Shown: positions 1 to 6,794 of the stretch, piece by piece
How positions within the stretch are numbered: the first letter of the stretch is position 1
Layout of the letters: the number at the start of each line of letters is the position of its first letter
Assembly: GCA_949935895.1 (NCBI GenBank)
Contig: CATLGL010000036.1
Span: 1 to 12,513 of the forward strand
DNA length: 12,513 nucleotides
Direction: 5' to 3'
DNA from: an uncultured Clostridia bacterium
GTDB taxonomy: Bacteria > Bacillota > Clostridia > TANB77 > CAG-508
Notes under the pieces: generated by a model
The model's input: the letters and a program-made list of their open reading frames with translations, nothing else
Databases searched by the model: none
Told to the model about the DNA's origin: nothing
Made by a program: the position numbers and the translations under genes

Positions 1-1
1 A

Positions 2-654
2 TTAGGAATTGCAAGAAAAACAAAAGAAGGTTCTCCAATATCTCGGAGATATGACAACAAGTTTAAAACTAGAAGATGGAAAATATTTAATTGCCATTAG
101 TGATGGAATGGGAACAGGACCAAAAGAAAGGCAAAGTAGTAAAATAGCTATTAAAATGTTAGAAAGATTATTAAGTAGCGGGTTTGATAAAGATAGTTCC
201 ATTGAACTAATCAATTCCACCTTGTCAGCAAGTGCACGGAGAAGATGACACCTATGCAACTCTTGATATTGCTATATTAGACCTATATGCAGGAAGTATT
301 GAATATATCAAAAATGGAGCATGTCCAACCTACATCAAACAAAATGGAAAAGTACAAATGATAAAAGCACTGTCATTACCAGCAGGAATTTTAGAAAATA
401 TTAGCTTAGTTGTTTATGATAAAGATATAGAAGACAACGATATTTTAGTAATGTGTTCAGATGGTATTATGGAATCCAATACAGAATATCAAAATAAAGA
501 GTTATGGGTAAAAGATATTTTAGAAAGCATTGGAACGGACAATGTACAAAAAATAGCAGACATAATTACAAAAGAAGCCATTGATAATGGTTATGGACAA
601 ATAAAAGATGATATGACAATTATTGTTGCAAAAATAACGAAAAAAGAAATATAG
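2..654 (+). CDS. spoIIE: Stage II sporulation protein E, C-terminal PP2C phosphatase domain (5' partial, two CGG +1 recoding sites)
   Basis: In endospore formers SpoIIE is the membrane-linked PP2C-type serine phosphatase that dephosphorylates SpoIIAA and so activates sigma-F in the forespore. Only the last ~216 residues are present; the N-terminal membrane part lies upstream of the window. The protein is spread over three frames: 2-43, 45-236 and 238-654. Each step is +1 and falls at an in-frame CGG (44-46 and 237-239). Read across, visible residues 10-17 give GSPISGDM, the SGD metal-binding motif; ISDGMGTG follows around D34, CSDGIME around D153 and KDDMT around D202/D203, all PP2C metal-site motifs. 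No single frame carries all of them: the frame used after position 44 has a stop at 3-5, and the frame used before it has a stop at 98-100. The gene ends on a TAG inside a terminator hairpin. Family identity is firm; how the frames are joined is inference. Confidence 0.9.
44..46 (+). other. CGG +1 recoding site 1 (spoIIE)
   Basis: The codon before is TCT and the sequence is TCT-C-GGA-GAT. Dropping the C, or reading CGGA as one codon, gives Ser-Gly-Asp. The Gly-Asp pair is nearly invariant in SpoIIE/PP2C phosphatases because the Asp binds metal, so this site argues that the inserted residue is Gly. The unshifted frame reaches TAG at 98-100. Confidence 0.85.
237..239 (+). other. CGG +1 recoding site 2 (spoIIE)
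   Basis: The codon before is GCA and the sequence is GCA-C-GGA-GAA. Unshifted reading gives CGG AGA AGA TGA and stops at 246-248, inside the phosphatase domain. Shifted reading continues as GEDDTYATLDIA, which matches the SpoIIE segment (T/S)(I/L)D(L/I) that follows INS in the family. Confidence 0.85.
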
Positions 655-679
655 GGCATGGTGACATGCTCTATTTTTT
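651..679 (+). terminator. Rho-independent terminator after spoIIE
   Basis: ATAGGGCATG (651-660) pairs with CATGCTCTAT (665-674) across a GTGA loop. This is a 10-bp stem with one G-T wobble, followed by six T (674-679). The spoIIE stop TAG (652-654) lies in the 5' arm. Confidence 0.9.
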
Positions 680-688
680 GAAATCATC

Positions 689-717
689 TTTACAATAAAA
701 GCCAAAAATGATATAGT
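689..717 (+). promoter_or_regulatory. Sigma-A type promoter with extended -10, upstream of the WG-repeat operon
   Basis: The -35 is TTTACA (689-694) and the -10 is TATAGT (712-717), with 17 nt between. A TGA extends the -10 at 709-711 (TGN motif). It lies just after the spoIIE terminator and about 33 nt before the ATG at 750. The promoter at 6795-6823 has the same two hexamers, spacing and TGA. Confidence 0.75.
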
Positions 718-749
718 ATATTATGTAAAAATAAACTATGGAGGGAAAT

Positions 750-2265
750 ATGAGCAGAGGAAAACGATATGATACACAATCCAAACTAAATATTAAAAAA
801 GTAATCGCAGTTATTATGGCATTTGCAGTTATGGTAATGTTTGTTATTGCCATTATTACATTACTTACAAGTACAACAAATGAAAAAACCACTTCAATTA
901 GTAATTATTATCCAGTTTTTACAGATAATAAATGGGGAGTAATTGATGGTACAGGAGAGTTTGTAATAGCACCAACATATGATGAAATGATAACAATTCC
1001 AGATAGCAAAACAGATTTATTTATATGTGTACAAAACGTAGACCAAGAAACCAATAACTATACAGTAAAAGTATTAAATGCCAAAAACAAAGAAATATTA
1101 ACAGATTATAATCAAGTAGAGGCCATTGAAAACATAGATTATAACAACAATATGTGGTATGAGGAGGGAGTACTAAAAGTTAAAAAACAAAATCAATATG
1201 GACTAGTAGATTTTAATCAAAAGGAAATTTTAAAACCAGAATATGAAGAAATTACACCTCTACTAGGGGTAAAAAATAGTCTAATTCTAAAAAAAGACGG
1301 AAAAGTAGGATTATGCGATACCAAGGGAAATATTATTATTAAACCGGAATATAAAGAAATACGTTCCATTCAAGACCAATATCAAAATGGCTATATTGTA
1401 ATCAATAATGAAGGAAAATATGGAATTATAGATTTTGACTCAAAAGTAATATTAGAGCCAGAATATGAAGATATTAAGCAAGTGGCAGGAGGCAATATCC
1501 ATATTGTTAAACAAAATGGAGTATGGAAAGCTATTAGTAAAGAACAAGAACTATTATCATTAAGCAATTATGATAATGTAACCAATATAGTACAAGACAA
1601 ACTAATTGTAGTAAAAAATAATCAATATGGTATTATTACAACAGAAAATGAAGAAAAAATACGGACCACAATATGAAGAATTATCTCCATTATTAGAACA
1701 ATACTATTTAGCAAAACGTAATGGAAAATATGGAGTCATTAATCTTGCAAATGAAGTCATTTTACCATTTGAATATAGTGAAATTTCTTACAAAAAAGAA
1801 GCAGATTTTGTTGTAGCAAATAAGGTAGGACAAACCGAGCAAGAATGGTATAATAATAAATTAGAAAAACAATTAAATGGTATTATTTCAGAAATGGATA
1901 CACAAAAGGCATATTTTCGAGCTTATGTAAATGGAGAATATAAATACTATAACTTCAAATTTGAAGAAAAGCCATCACAAGAATGCTTAACAGCCAATTC
2001 ATTATTCCTAAGGAAAAAAGATGGAAAATATGGATATGTAAATAAACAAAACGAAGTAGTAGTAGACTACATATATGAAGATGCAAAAGAATTTAATCAA
2101 CACGGTTTTGCAGCAATAAAGCAAAATGGAAAATGGGGTGCAATTGATGCATCAGGAAAAATTATAGTAGAGCCAACCTATTCACTAGATGATAAATTTA
2201 TTATCGATTTTATTGGAACATGGCATTTAGCAAATGACATTAACTCATACTATTATACTAAATAA
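750..2265 (+). CDS. Membrane-anchored WG-repeat protein (one CGG +1 recoding site)
   Basis: About 504 residues if 750-1661 and 1663-2265 are joined. The N-terminus is basic and followed by one hydrophobic segment (about residues 17-40, VIAVIMAFAVMVMFVIAI), so the rest is probably outside the membrane. The body consists of some nine or ten WG repeats with the pattern (K/N)(Y/W)G(V/I/L)(I/V)(D/N) then (I/V)(I/L)xPxY(E/D)(E/D)(I/L). WG repeats form beta structures of unclear, perhaps binding, function. The CGG at 1662 falls in the P-x-Y part of the sixth repeat: unshifted reading stops four codons later at 1674-1676, while shifted reading completes it as KIGPQYEEL and continues through three or four more repeats. 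I prefer the ATG at 750 to the in-frame ATG at 738, because GGAGGG at 740-745 overlaps the earlier ATG and is correctly placed for 750. It is probably the first gene of an operon with the next three. Confidence 0.85.
1662..1664 (+). other. CGG +1 recoding site 3 (WG-repeat gene)
   Basis: The codon before is ATA and the sequence is ATA-C-GGA-CCA. Both frames encode WG-repeat sequence on their own side of this codon, and the repeat register is exactly kept if four bases give one residue. The residue falls where sister repeats have K or E before the Pro, so it does not tell Gly from Arg. Confidence 0.85.
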
Positions 2266-2320
2266 AGGTTAGACAAAGAGAGGATAACCAATTAACAAAA
2301 TAGAGAAAAAGGGAGAAAAC

Positions 2321-3556
2321 ATGAAACTAAAGACAAAATATCAATATACATATTTTATTTATCCATATATTATTCGAGAAAATAAATATGATAAATATTT
2401 ACTAAAATTACTAAATCATAAAAACTGTAGAGTAAAGTTTTTTGAAAAAGAAAAGGATTTAGATTTATATACGTATTTTCTACCAAACATTAAAGAATTC
2501 ATGTTTCAAGGTTTTGAATTTAACCAAGAGAAAATGCGTCAATTTGAACAATTTAATAAACAAATGCAAGCCACCATATTATATCGATATCCAGCAGTTA
2601 TTTTTGAGTATGATTTAGCAAGTGATTTACAAGGAAAAGCAGGGGAAACAGAAGGAATATTTTTTCACATGCAAAAGATAGAATTAATCTGTTTTAAAAC
2701 AGGCATCTGTTTTTTAGTGATGAAAACCAATATCGAAGAAAGCAACGATTTTAGTGATGTGTTAGATTTTAACTATAAGTTTCGTGATATTCATTCTGAA
2801 TTTAGCCAACTAAAACAATACGAAAATATTCGCTTACAATTAGCGACATTTGGCGATGTACAAAAATTAACAGACTTAATCAAAGAATTAACAGGAAATG
2901 TAGTAGATGCCAAAGACTTAAATATTGATACCAATCGTTTTTTAACCTATGCCTATACTTGTATTGAACAAGATTATTGGAAGGAGGATGAGCAATTTCA
3001 AGAAATTGAATTTGAATTTTTCAAATATGCCAATATTTATCCAAGTTCTTATAAATCAAACTTCGATAAAAAACATATGGAAATTTTATCAAAATGGAAA
3101 TTTATTCGTACTGGTTTTACCAAAGTAGGAGTAGGCTTATTAACATCTGGAATTGATATTCATAATTATACTAAATTACCATATTTATATGAAAATCAAT
3201 ATTTATATACATATATATTAGCACAATATCAAAAAATTTATTTGAAGAAATTAGAGCAAGAAGCTAAGAGAAAGCACACACAAAAAAAAGCAAGACAAGA
3301 ATTTATTAAATTTTCAAAAGAGCTTTGGATTAGTGAAATAACAAATGATGATATAGGTAGCAATATTTATCAAAAAACAAGGCAAGTGTGCGAGGTACAA
3401 AAATTATATGAAGATATTAAAAATAAATTTGATATTGTATATAAAGAACGAAACATTGAAAAAGAAAATAAAGTAAACAAAGTGATTTTAGTGATATTGG
3501 GAATTTCACTATTATTAAATGTAGTTAATTTTATTAGCCTTATGAGTATAAAATAA
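2321..3556 (+). CDS. Unknown 411-aa protein with C-terminal membrane anchor
   Basis: I do not recognise this family. The protein starts MKLKTKYQYTYFIYPYI and is rich in aromatic residues, Lys and Glu; the first ~300 residues look like a soluble mixed alpha/beta domain. Residues of about 305-335 are highly charged (LEQEAKRKHTQKKARQEF) and probably helical or coiled coil. Residues of about 388-408 are hydrophobic (VILVILGISLLLNVVNFI), with only a few residues after them, so it looks tail-anchored with the bulk in the cytoplasm. No signal peptide is visible. GGGAG at 2311-2315 is a good ribosome binding site for the ATG. It begins 55 bp after the WG-repeat gene and ends 42 bp before acpS, which fits one operon. 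It contains no in-frame CGG and no frame break. Confidence 0.85.
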   Translation: MKLKTKYQYTYFIYPYIIRENKYDKYLLKLLNHKNCRVKFFEKEKDLDLYTYFLPNIKEFMFQGFEFNQEKMRQFEQFNKQMQATILYRYPAVIFEYDLASDLQGKAGETEGIFFHMQKIELICFKTGICFLVMKTNIEESNDFSDVLDFNYKFRDIHSEFSQLKQYENIRLQLATFGDVQKLTDLIKELTGNVVDAKDLNIDTNRFLTYAYTCIEQDYWKEDEQFQEIEFEFFKYANIYPSSYKSNFDKKHMEILSKWKFIRTGFTKVGVGLLTSGIDIHNYTKLPYLYENQYLYTYILAQYQKIYLKKLEQEAKRKHTQKKARQEFIKFSKELWISEITNDDIGSNIYQKTRQVCEVQKLYEDIKNKFDIVYKERNIEKENKVNKVILVILGISLLLNVVNFISLMSIK

Positions 3557-3598
3557 CTTATATAGGGCAATTAACAAAGAAACAGGGAGAAGAAAATT

Positions 3599-3970
3599 AT
3601 GCAAATAAAATGTGGAATAGACATCATTGAAATTTCAAGGATACAAGAATCAATCGAACATTTAGGAAATACCTTTATCGAAAAAATATATACAAAAAAC
3701 GAAATCAATTATTGTGAATCGAAAAAGAAGATGAAATATCAACACTATGCAGCAAGGTTTGCTGCAAAAGAGGCAGTATTCAAGGCGATTTCGGACATGT
3801 TTTTACCATATGAAATTACATGGAGGGATATTGAAATAACAAACAATACAAATGGAAGACCACAAATTGCATTTATATCAAAAACAATTCAAAATATAGA
3901 AGGTATGGATATTAGCATATCACATTGCAAAGAATATGCAGTAGCAAATGTAACCATTTTATTAAAATAA
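3599..3970 (+). CDS. acpS: Holo-[acyl-carrier-protein] synthase
   Basis: AcpS transfers 4'-phosphopantetheine from CoA to the serine of apo-ACP, which makes ACP usable in fatty acid synthesis. The 123-residue length is normal for the family. The GIDIIEI motif puts the Mg-binding Asp at D8; the second signature, ARFAAKEAVFKA, holds E58 and K62. The C-terminal ISISHCKEYAVA segment matches the conserved (S/V)S(I/L)SH motif. GGGAG at 3585-3589 serves the ATG. tatD follows after 32 bp. There is no in-frame CGG; the one CGGA present (3792-3795) is out of phase, in TCG GAC. Confidence 0.95.
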   Translation: MQIKCGIDIIEISRIQESIEHLGNTFIEKIYTKNEINYCESKKKMKYQHYAARFAAKEAVFKAISDMFLPYEITWRDIEITNNTNGRPQIAFISKTIQNIEGMDISISHCKEYAVANVTILLK

Positions 3971-4002
3971 TAAATAACATTAAAAATAACAGGAGAAAAA
4001 CA

Positions 4003-4784
4003 ATGACATTATTTGATTCTCATTGTCATCTAGAGGATGAAAAATTTAATTTAGATAGAGAAAAATTGATAGAATATATTTTTCAATCAGAGGTAACAAA
4101 ACTAATAACAGCAGGATATAGTTTAGAAAGTTCAAAAAAAGCAAGAATACTTGCAACACAATATCCACAAATTTATGCTACATGTGGAATATCGCCAAAC
4201 GATATTCGGCAAAAATGTGGAAAACATAGAAAAGGAAATTTGTGAAATAAATGATTTAACAAAACATAAAAAGATAGTTGCCATTGGAGAAATAGGACTA
4301 GACTATTATTGGTGCAAAGAAAATAAACAATTACAGCAATATGCATTTATTAAACAAATTGAACTTGCCAATATTCTAAATTTACCAATTGTAATCCATA
4401 CAAGAGAAGCCATAACAGATACCTTAGAAATATTAAAAAAACATATAGTAACAAAAAAAGGAGTATTTCATTGCTGCCCACACAATAAAGAACTAGTAAA
4501 AGAAGCACTTAAATTAGGATTTTATATATCTTTTGCAGGACCAGTAACCTTTAAAAATGCCAAGAATGCTGAAGAAATCATTCGTATGGTGCCAGACGAT
4601 AAAATGCTAATCGAAACAGACAGTCCTTATTTATCACCAGAACCAAACCGAGGGAAACGAAATGACCCAACCAAGGTAAAATATATAGCAGAAAAAATAG
4701 CGAAAGTAAAGGGTAAATCATTAGAAGAAATAGCCAATATAACCTATCGGAAATACATGCCGAATTTTTGAAATACAAGAGTAA
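4003..4784 (+). CDS. tatD: TatD-family metal-dependent DNase (two CGG +1 recoding sites)
   Basis: TatD proteins are TIM-barrel metallo-hydrolases with 3'-5' exonuclease activity, of the amidohydrolase superfamily. The protein is read in three pieces: 4003-4206, 4208-4747 and 4749-4784, each step +1 at an in-frame CGG. The joined product is 259 residues, the usual TatD length. Visible motifs are DSHCHL (H7, H9), GEIGLDYYW (E96), VIHTRE (H132), VFHCC (H156) and IETDSPYLSP (D206), a full metal-site set split between the first two pieces. The third piece restores the ITYxNTxRIF ending (N250, R253, F255) typical of the family. The unshifted end stops early at 4769-4771 with the residues RKYMPNF, which does not fit. 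AGGAG at 3991-3995 serves the ATG. It is the last gene of the operon. Confidence 0.92.
4207..4209 (+). other. CGG +1 recoding site 4 (tatD, internal)
   Basis: The codon before is ATT and the sequence is ATT-C-GGC-AAA. This is the only site followed by GGC rather than GGA. Without the shift the frame stops at 4243-4245 after about 80 codons, before four of the metal ligands. With it, ISPNDI continues into KNVENIEKEI and GEIGLDYYW. Confidence 0.85.
4748..4750 (+). other. CGG +1 recoding site 5 (tatD, near the C-terminus)
   Basis: The codon before is TAT and the sequence is TAT-C-GGA-AAT. Unshifted reading gives YRKYMPNF and a TGA, nearly full length. Shifted reading gives YGNTCRIFEIQE and TAA at 4782-4784, which restores the conserved N-T-x-R-(I/L)-F ending of TatD. 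This site is easy to overlook and is therefore independent support. Confidence 0.8.
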
Positions 4785-4837
4785 AAAAACAGATAAAAAT
4801 AAGTAAAATGATAAAAATTTTTTAAAAGAGAATGAAA

Positions 4838-4864
4838 AAAATCAATCCGAGGATTGATTTTTTT
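4838..4864. terminator. Bidirectional terminator between tatD and lemA
   Basis: ATCAATC (4841-4847) pairs with GATTGAT (4852-4858) around CGAG. The stem is extended by flanking A-T pairs, with an A-run on the left and seven T on the right. On either strand the hairpin is followed by a T-run, so it can stop both convergent genes. Confidence 0.88.
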
Positions 4865-4869
4865 ATAAA

Positions 4870-5424
4870 CTAATTTCCAAAATCTACTTTTACATTGTTT
4901 CTTGCTTCATCTGAAGTAACTTTAAATAATTCAGCAGGTTCAAAATGAAACATAGAAGCAATAATATTAGAAGGTACTTCCTCTAATTTTATATTATAAA
5001 TAGTAACACTATCATTATAAAACTGTCTTGAAAAAGTAAGCTTGTTTTCTGTATTTTGAAGTTCTTCCTGTAATTGAGAAAAGTTTTGATTTGCTTTTAA
5101 TTCTGGATAACTTTCTGAAACAGCCATAATGGTTTTTAAAGTACCAGATAATTGATTATCTAATTCAGCTTTCTCAGAAATACTATTTGCATTTGCCCAA
5201 GAGGTTCTAAGTTCAGCAATTTTTGTTAAAGTACCTTCCTCATGATTCATATATCCTTTAACTGTTTCTACTAAATTTGGAATTAAATCAAACCTTCTTT
5301 GTAATTGAACATCAATCTGACTCCATGAATTTTTAACTTTTTGTCTTAATCTTACTAAATTATTATACATACTAATAACAATAATTAGTAAAACAACAAC
5401 AATACCAAGTATAATCCAACCCAT
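4870..5424 (-). CDS. lemA: LemA family protein
   Basis: LemA proteins are widespread small membrane proteins of largely unknown function, with one N-terminal membrane helix and a helical bundle. The 184 residues are typical. Residues 2-20 are hydrophobic (GWIILGIVVVLLIIVISMY). The family signature follows: NLVRLRQKVKNSWSQIDVQL, then RRFDLIPNLVETVKGY, and further on ENKLTFSRQFYNDSV and YN near the end. The ATG at 5422-5424 has GGAGG correctly placed upstream (complement of CTCCTCC at 5431-5437). It has its own candidate promoter and converges with tatD. No in-frame CGG is present. Confidence 0.95.
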   Translation of the reverse strand: MGWIILGIVVVLLIIVISMYNNLVRLRQKVKNSWSQIDVQLQRRFDLIPNLVETVKGYMNHEEGTLTKIAELRTSWANANSISEKAELDNQLSGTLKTIMAVSESYPELKANQNFSQLQEELQNTENKLTFSRQFYNDSVTIYNIKLEEVPSNIIASMFHFEPAELFKVTSDEARNNVKVDFGN

Positions 5425-5456
5425 TTTATACTCCTCCTTTGGAATTTGATAAAATC

Positions 5457-5485
5457 ATCATAGCACATATTTATTAAATATACAA
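5457..5485 (-). promoter_or_regulatory. Candidate lemA promoter
   Basis: On the minus strand the -35 is TTGTAT (5480-5485) and the -10 is TATGAT (5457-5462), with 17 nt between. A TGC just before the -10 gives the extended TGN motif. The -10 is about 33 nt upstream of the start codon. The rest of the gap before the COG2426 stop shows only a weak imperfect hairpin. Confidence 0.65.
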
Positions 5486-5557
5486 GTAAAACCAAAATTT
5501 CTTAACACAAAAGTTGGTGTTCAGACCTCCAAGACTTATATTTTTACAGTCTAAGGA

Positions 5558-6050
5558 TTAGTTCAGAAATGCACCAAGAGCACCAAATACGCCAGCAGAG
5601 GCTAAGCCCATAATAATACCAGCAAGAATGACACCTGCAACAATAGCAATAACACTTTTCTTAAAATCCATATCTAAAAAACTAGCAGCAAGAGTTCCTG
5701 TCCAAGCACCTGTACCTGGAAGTGGTATACCAACAAAGATAAATAAAGCGATATATAAACCACGTCCTGCTGTTTGTTGTAATTTTTTTCCGACCTTTTT
5801 CCCCTTTTTCTAAACACCAAGTAAAAAATTTACCAATAAATTTTTTATCAGCTCCCCATTGTAGTACCTTCCTTGCAAAAAAGAAAATAAAGGGAACAGG
5901 AAGCATATTTCCAATAATACAAGTAATATAAAGGGGAAGTAAAGGAAGAGCATCTCCAAAAGCATTACTAAATCCAACAGGAACAGCGCCTCTTAATTCA
6001 ATAAGAGGAACCATTGAAATTAAAAAAACTATGACATATTTCTTAAACAT
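5558..6050 (-). CDS. COG2426-type small membrane protein (putative small multidrug export protein), one CGG +1 recoding site
   Basis: The coding sequence runs on the minus strand from 6050 to 5793, skips 5792, and continues from 5791 to 5558, giving 163 residues. The first part is MFKKYVIVFLISMVPLIELR, typical of the family start, with further hydrophobic segments. After the shift comes GKKLQQTAGRGLYIALF, then IPLPGTGAWTG (residues 108-118), the hallmark of this family, and two more membrane segments. Without the shift the frame runs into low-complexity nonsense and stops at 5682-5684. I chose the ATG at 6048-6050 over one nine codons upstream because AAAGGAG lies six bases before it. The family is annotated as small multidrug export, but its substrate is not established. 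It lies about 62 bp after the unknown gene that ends at 6113 and may be co-transcribed with it. Confidence 0.9.
5790..5792 (-). other. CGG +1 recoding site 6 (COG2426 gene)
   Basis: On the minus strand the codon before is GGT and the sequence is GGT-C-GGA-AAA. The in-frame CGG is the last codon before homology moves to the +1 frame. This is the only minus-strand example, so a strand-specific artefact is unlikely. Confidence 0.85.
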
Positions 6051-6065
6051 ATAAAACTCCTTTAA

Positions 6066-6082
6066 TTCAATTATCAATTGAA
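6066..6082. repeat. Short perfect inverted repeat upstream of the COG2426 gene
   Basis: TTCAATT (6066-6072) and AATTGAA (6076-6082) flank ATC. It sits just upstream of the ribosome binding site of the minus-strand gene. It could be an operator or merely AT-rich chance; no T-run follows it on either strand. Confidence 0.35.
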
Positions 6083-6112
6083 AATTATTGTACTATACAA
6101 AAATAAAAAAGT

Positions 6113-6661
6113 CTATAATTCTATAAAAGAATTTTTAATATTGAGAAAAATATCTTGAAATTTGTCTATATTTTCTTTTACTACTTCAAAATTAAGAACA
6201 TATAAATAACTATTTGTTTCGAACCATACAACATTCGAATAAAAATCTTTTCCATAAGAAGAATCGGTATAAACAAAATGATATTCATAAACTTTATAAT
6301 TCTGAACATTAGAAGAAATAACTTCAGAAGCCTCACGAACATTTGCCTTATCTTTTTGGTAATTTGCTTTATCATTATTCGCAATTTGAAGTAAATCAAT
6401 TTGACGAGATTTTGCAATTTTAGTAGCATATAAAAACATTTCGTCTTTTGCAGAATATAAATCTAGTATAAATTCATTATTTTCTTTCTGGTTCATTTGA
6501 TAAGTGATAGAGGAAGGAAAGTTTATTTGAAAACTTCCATCACTTGCTATAATAGGAGAATAAGTTATTTTTGGATGTTTTAGTAAAAAAAACAAGCCAC
6601 TCAAAACAAGAATAATTGCAACCAATATTCCAATACCAATATAAATATAGTTCTTTTTCAT
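6113..6661 (-). CDS. Unknown membrane-anchored extracytoplasmic protein, 182 aa
   Basis: I do not recognise a named family. The N-terminus is MKKN followed by a hydrophobic segment (about residues 5-27, IYIGIGILVAIILVLSGLFFLL), then a polar domain that begins SDGSFQINFP. A signal anchor with the domain outside the cell is likely; there is no lipobox cysteine. The domain has alternating strand-like stretches (VYEYHFVYT, NVVWFE, YLYVLNFEV) and ends with a helix, which vaguely recalls PsbP/DUF1795-like folds, but this is a guess. The ATG at 6659-6661 has a strong GGAGG site (complement of CTCCTCC at 6669-6675). The COG2426 gene follows in the same direction. No in-frame CGG. Confidence 0.8.
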   Translation of the reverse strand: MKKNYIYIGIGILVAIILVLSGLFFLLKHPKITYSPIIASDGSFQINFPSSITYQMNQKENNEFILDLYSAKDEMFLYATKIAKSRQIDLLQIANNDKANYQKDKANVREASEVISSNVQNYKVYEYHFVYTDSSYGKDFYSNVVWFETNSYLYVLNFEVVKENIDKFQDIFLNIKNSFIEL

Positions 6662-6741
6662 TAAATACTCCTCCTTTTAGTTTTTTATTTAAATTAACAT
6701 ATTTTTGCACATATTGAATTTCTTATTTCTAAAATGGTTCT

Positions 6742-6771
6742 ATTATATTCTATCATTAACAATTACTTTAA
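6742..6771 (-). promoter_or_regulatory. Weak candidate promoter for the unknown gene ending at 6113
   Basis: On the minus strand TATAAT (6742-6747) is a perfect -10, but the best -35 is a poor TTAAAG (6766-6771) at 18 nt. The 6662-6845 gap must hold divergent promoters for both flanking genes; it is about 80% A+T and I see no other structure in it. Confidence 0.3.
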
Positions 6772-6794
6772 CATTATATACCAATATTAAAATA

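Noticed and set aside
1654..1661. Transcriptional or ribosomal slippage on the A6 run in the WG-repeat gene
   Set aside because: The run is short for transcriptional slippage, and the other five sites have no comparable run beside the CGG, so a shared cause is more economical.
246..1676. Stop codon readthrough (TGA at 246-248 and 1674-1676 as a sense codon)
   Set aside because: Reading through the stop would keep the wrong frame; homology continues only in the +1 frame that starts at the CGG before it.
5500..5545. Imperfect hairpin between lemA and the COG2426 gene as a terminator
   Set aside because: The minus-strand pairing TTGG/CCAA with a bulge and four T is too weak to claim.
44..5792. 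Ordinary sequencing or assembly errors as the cause of the six frame breaks
   Set aside because: Errors would fall mostly in homopolymers and in both directions. Here all breaks are +1, at the same rare codon, on both strands, and absent at out-of-phase CGG. Raw reads would settle it.
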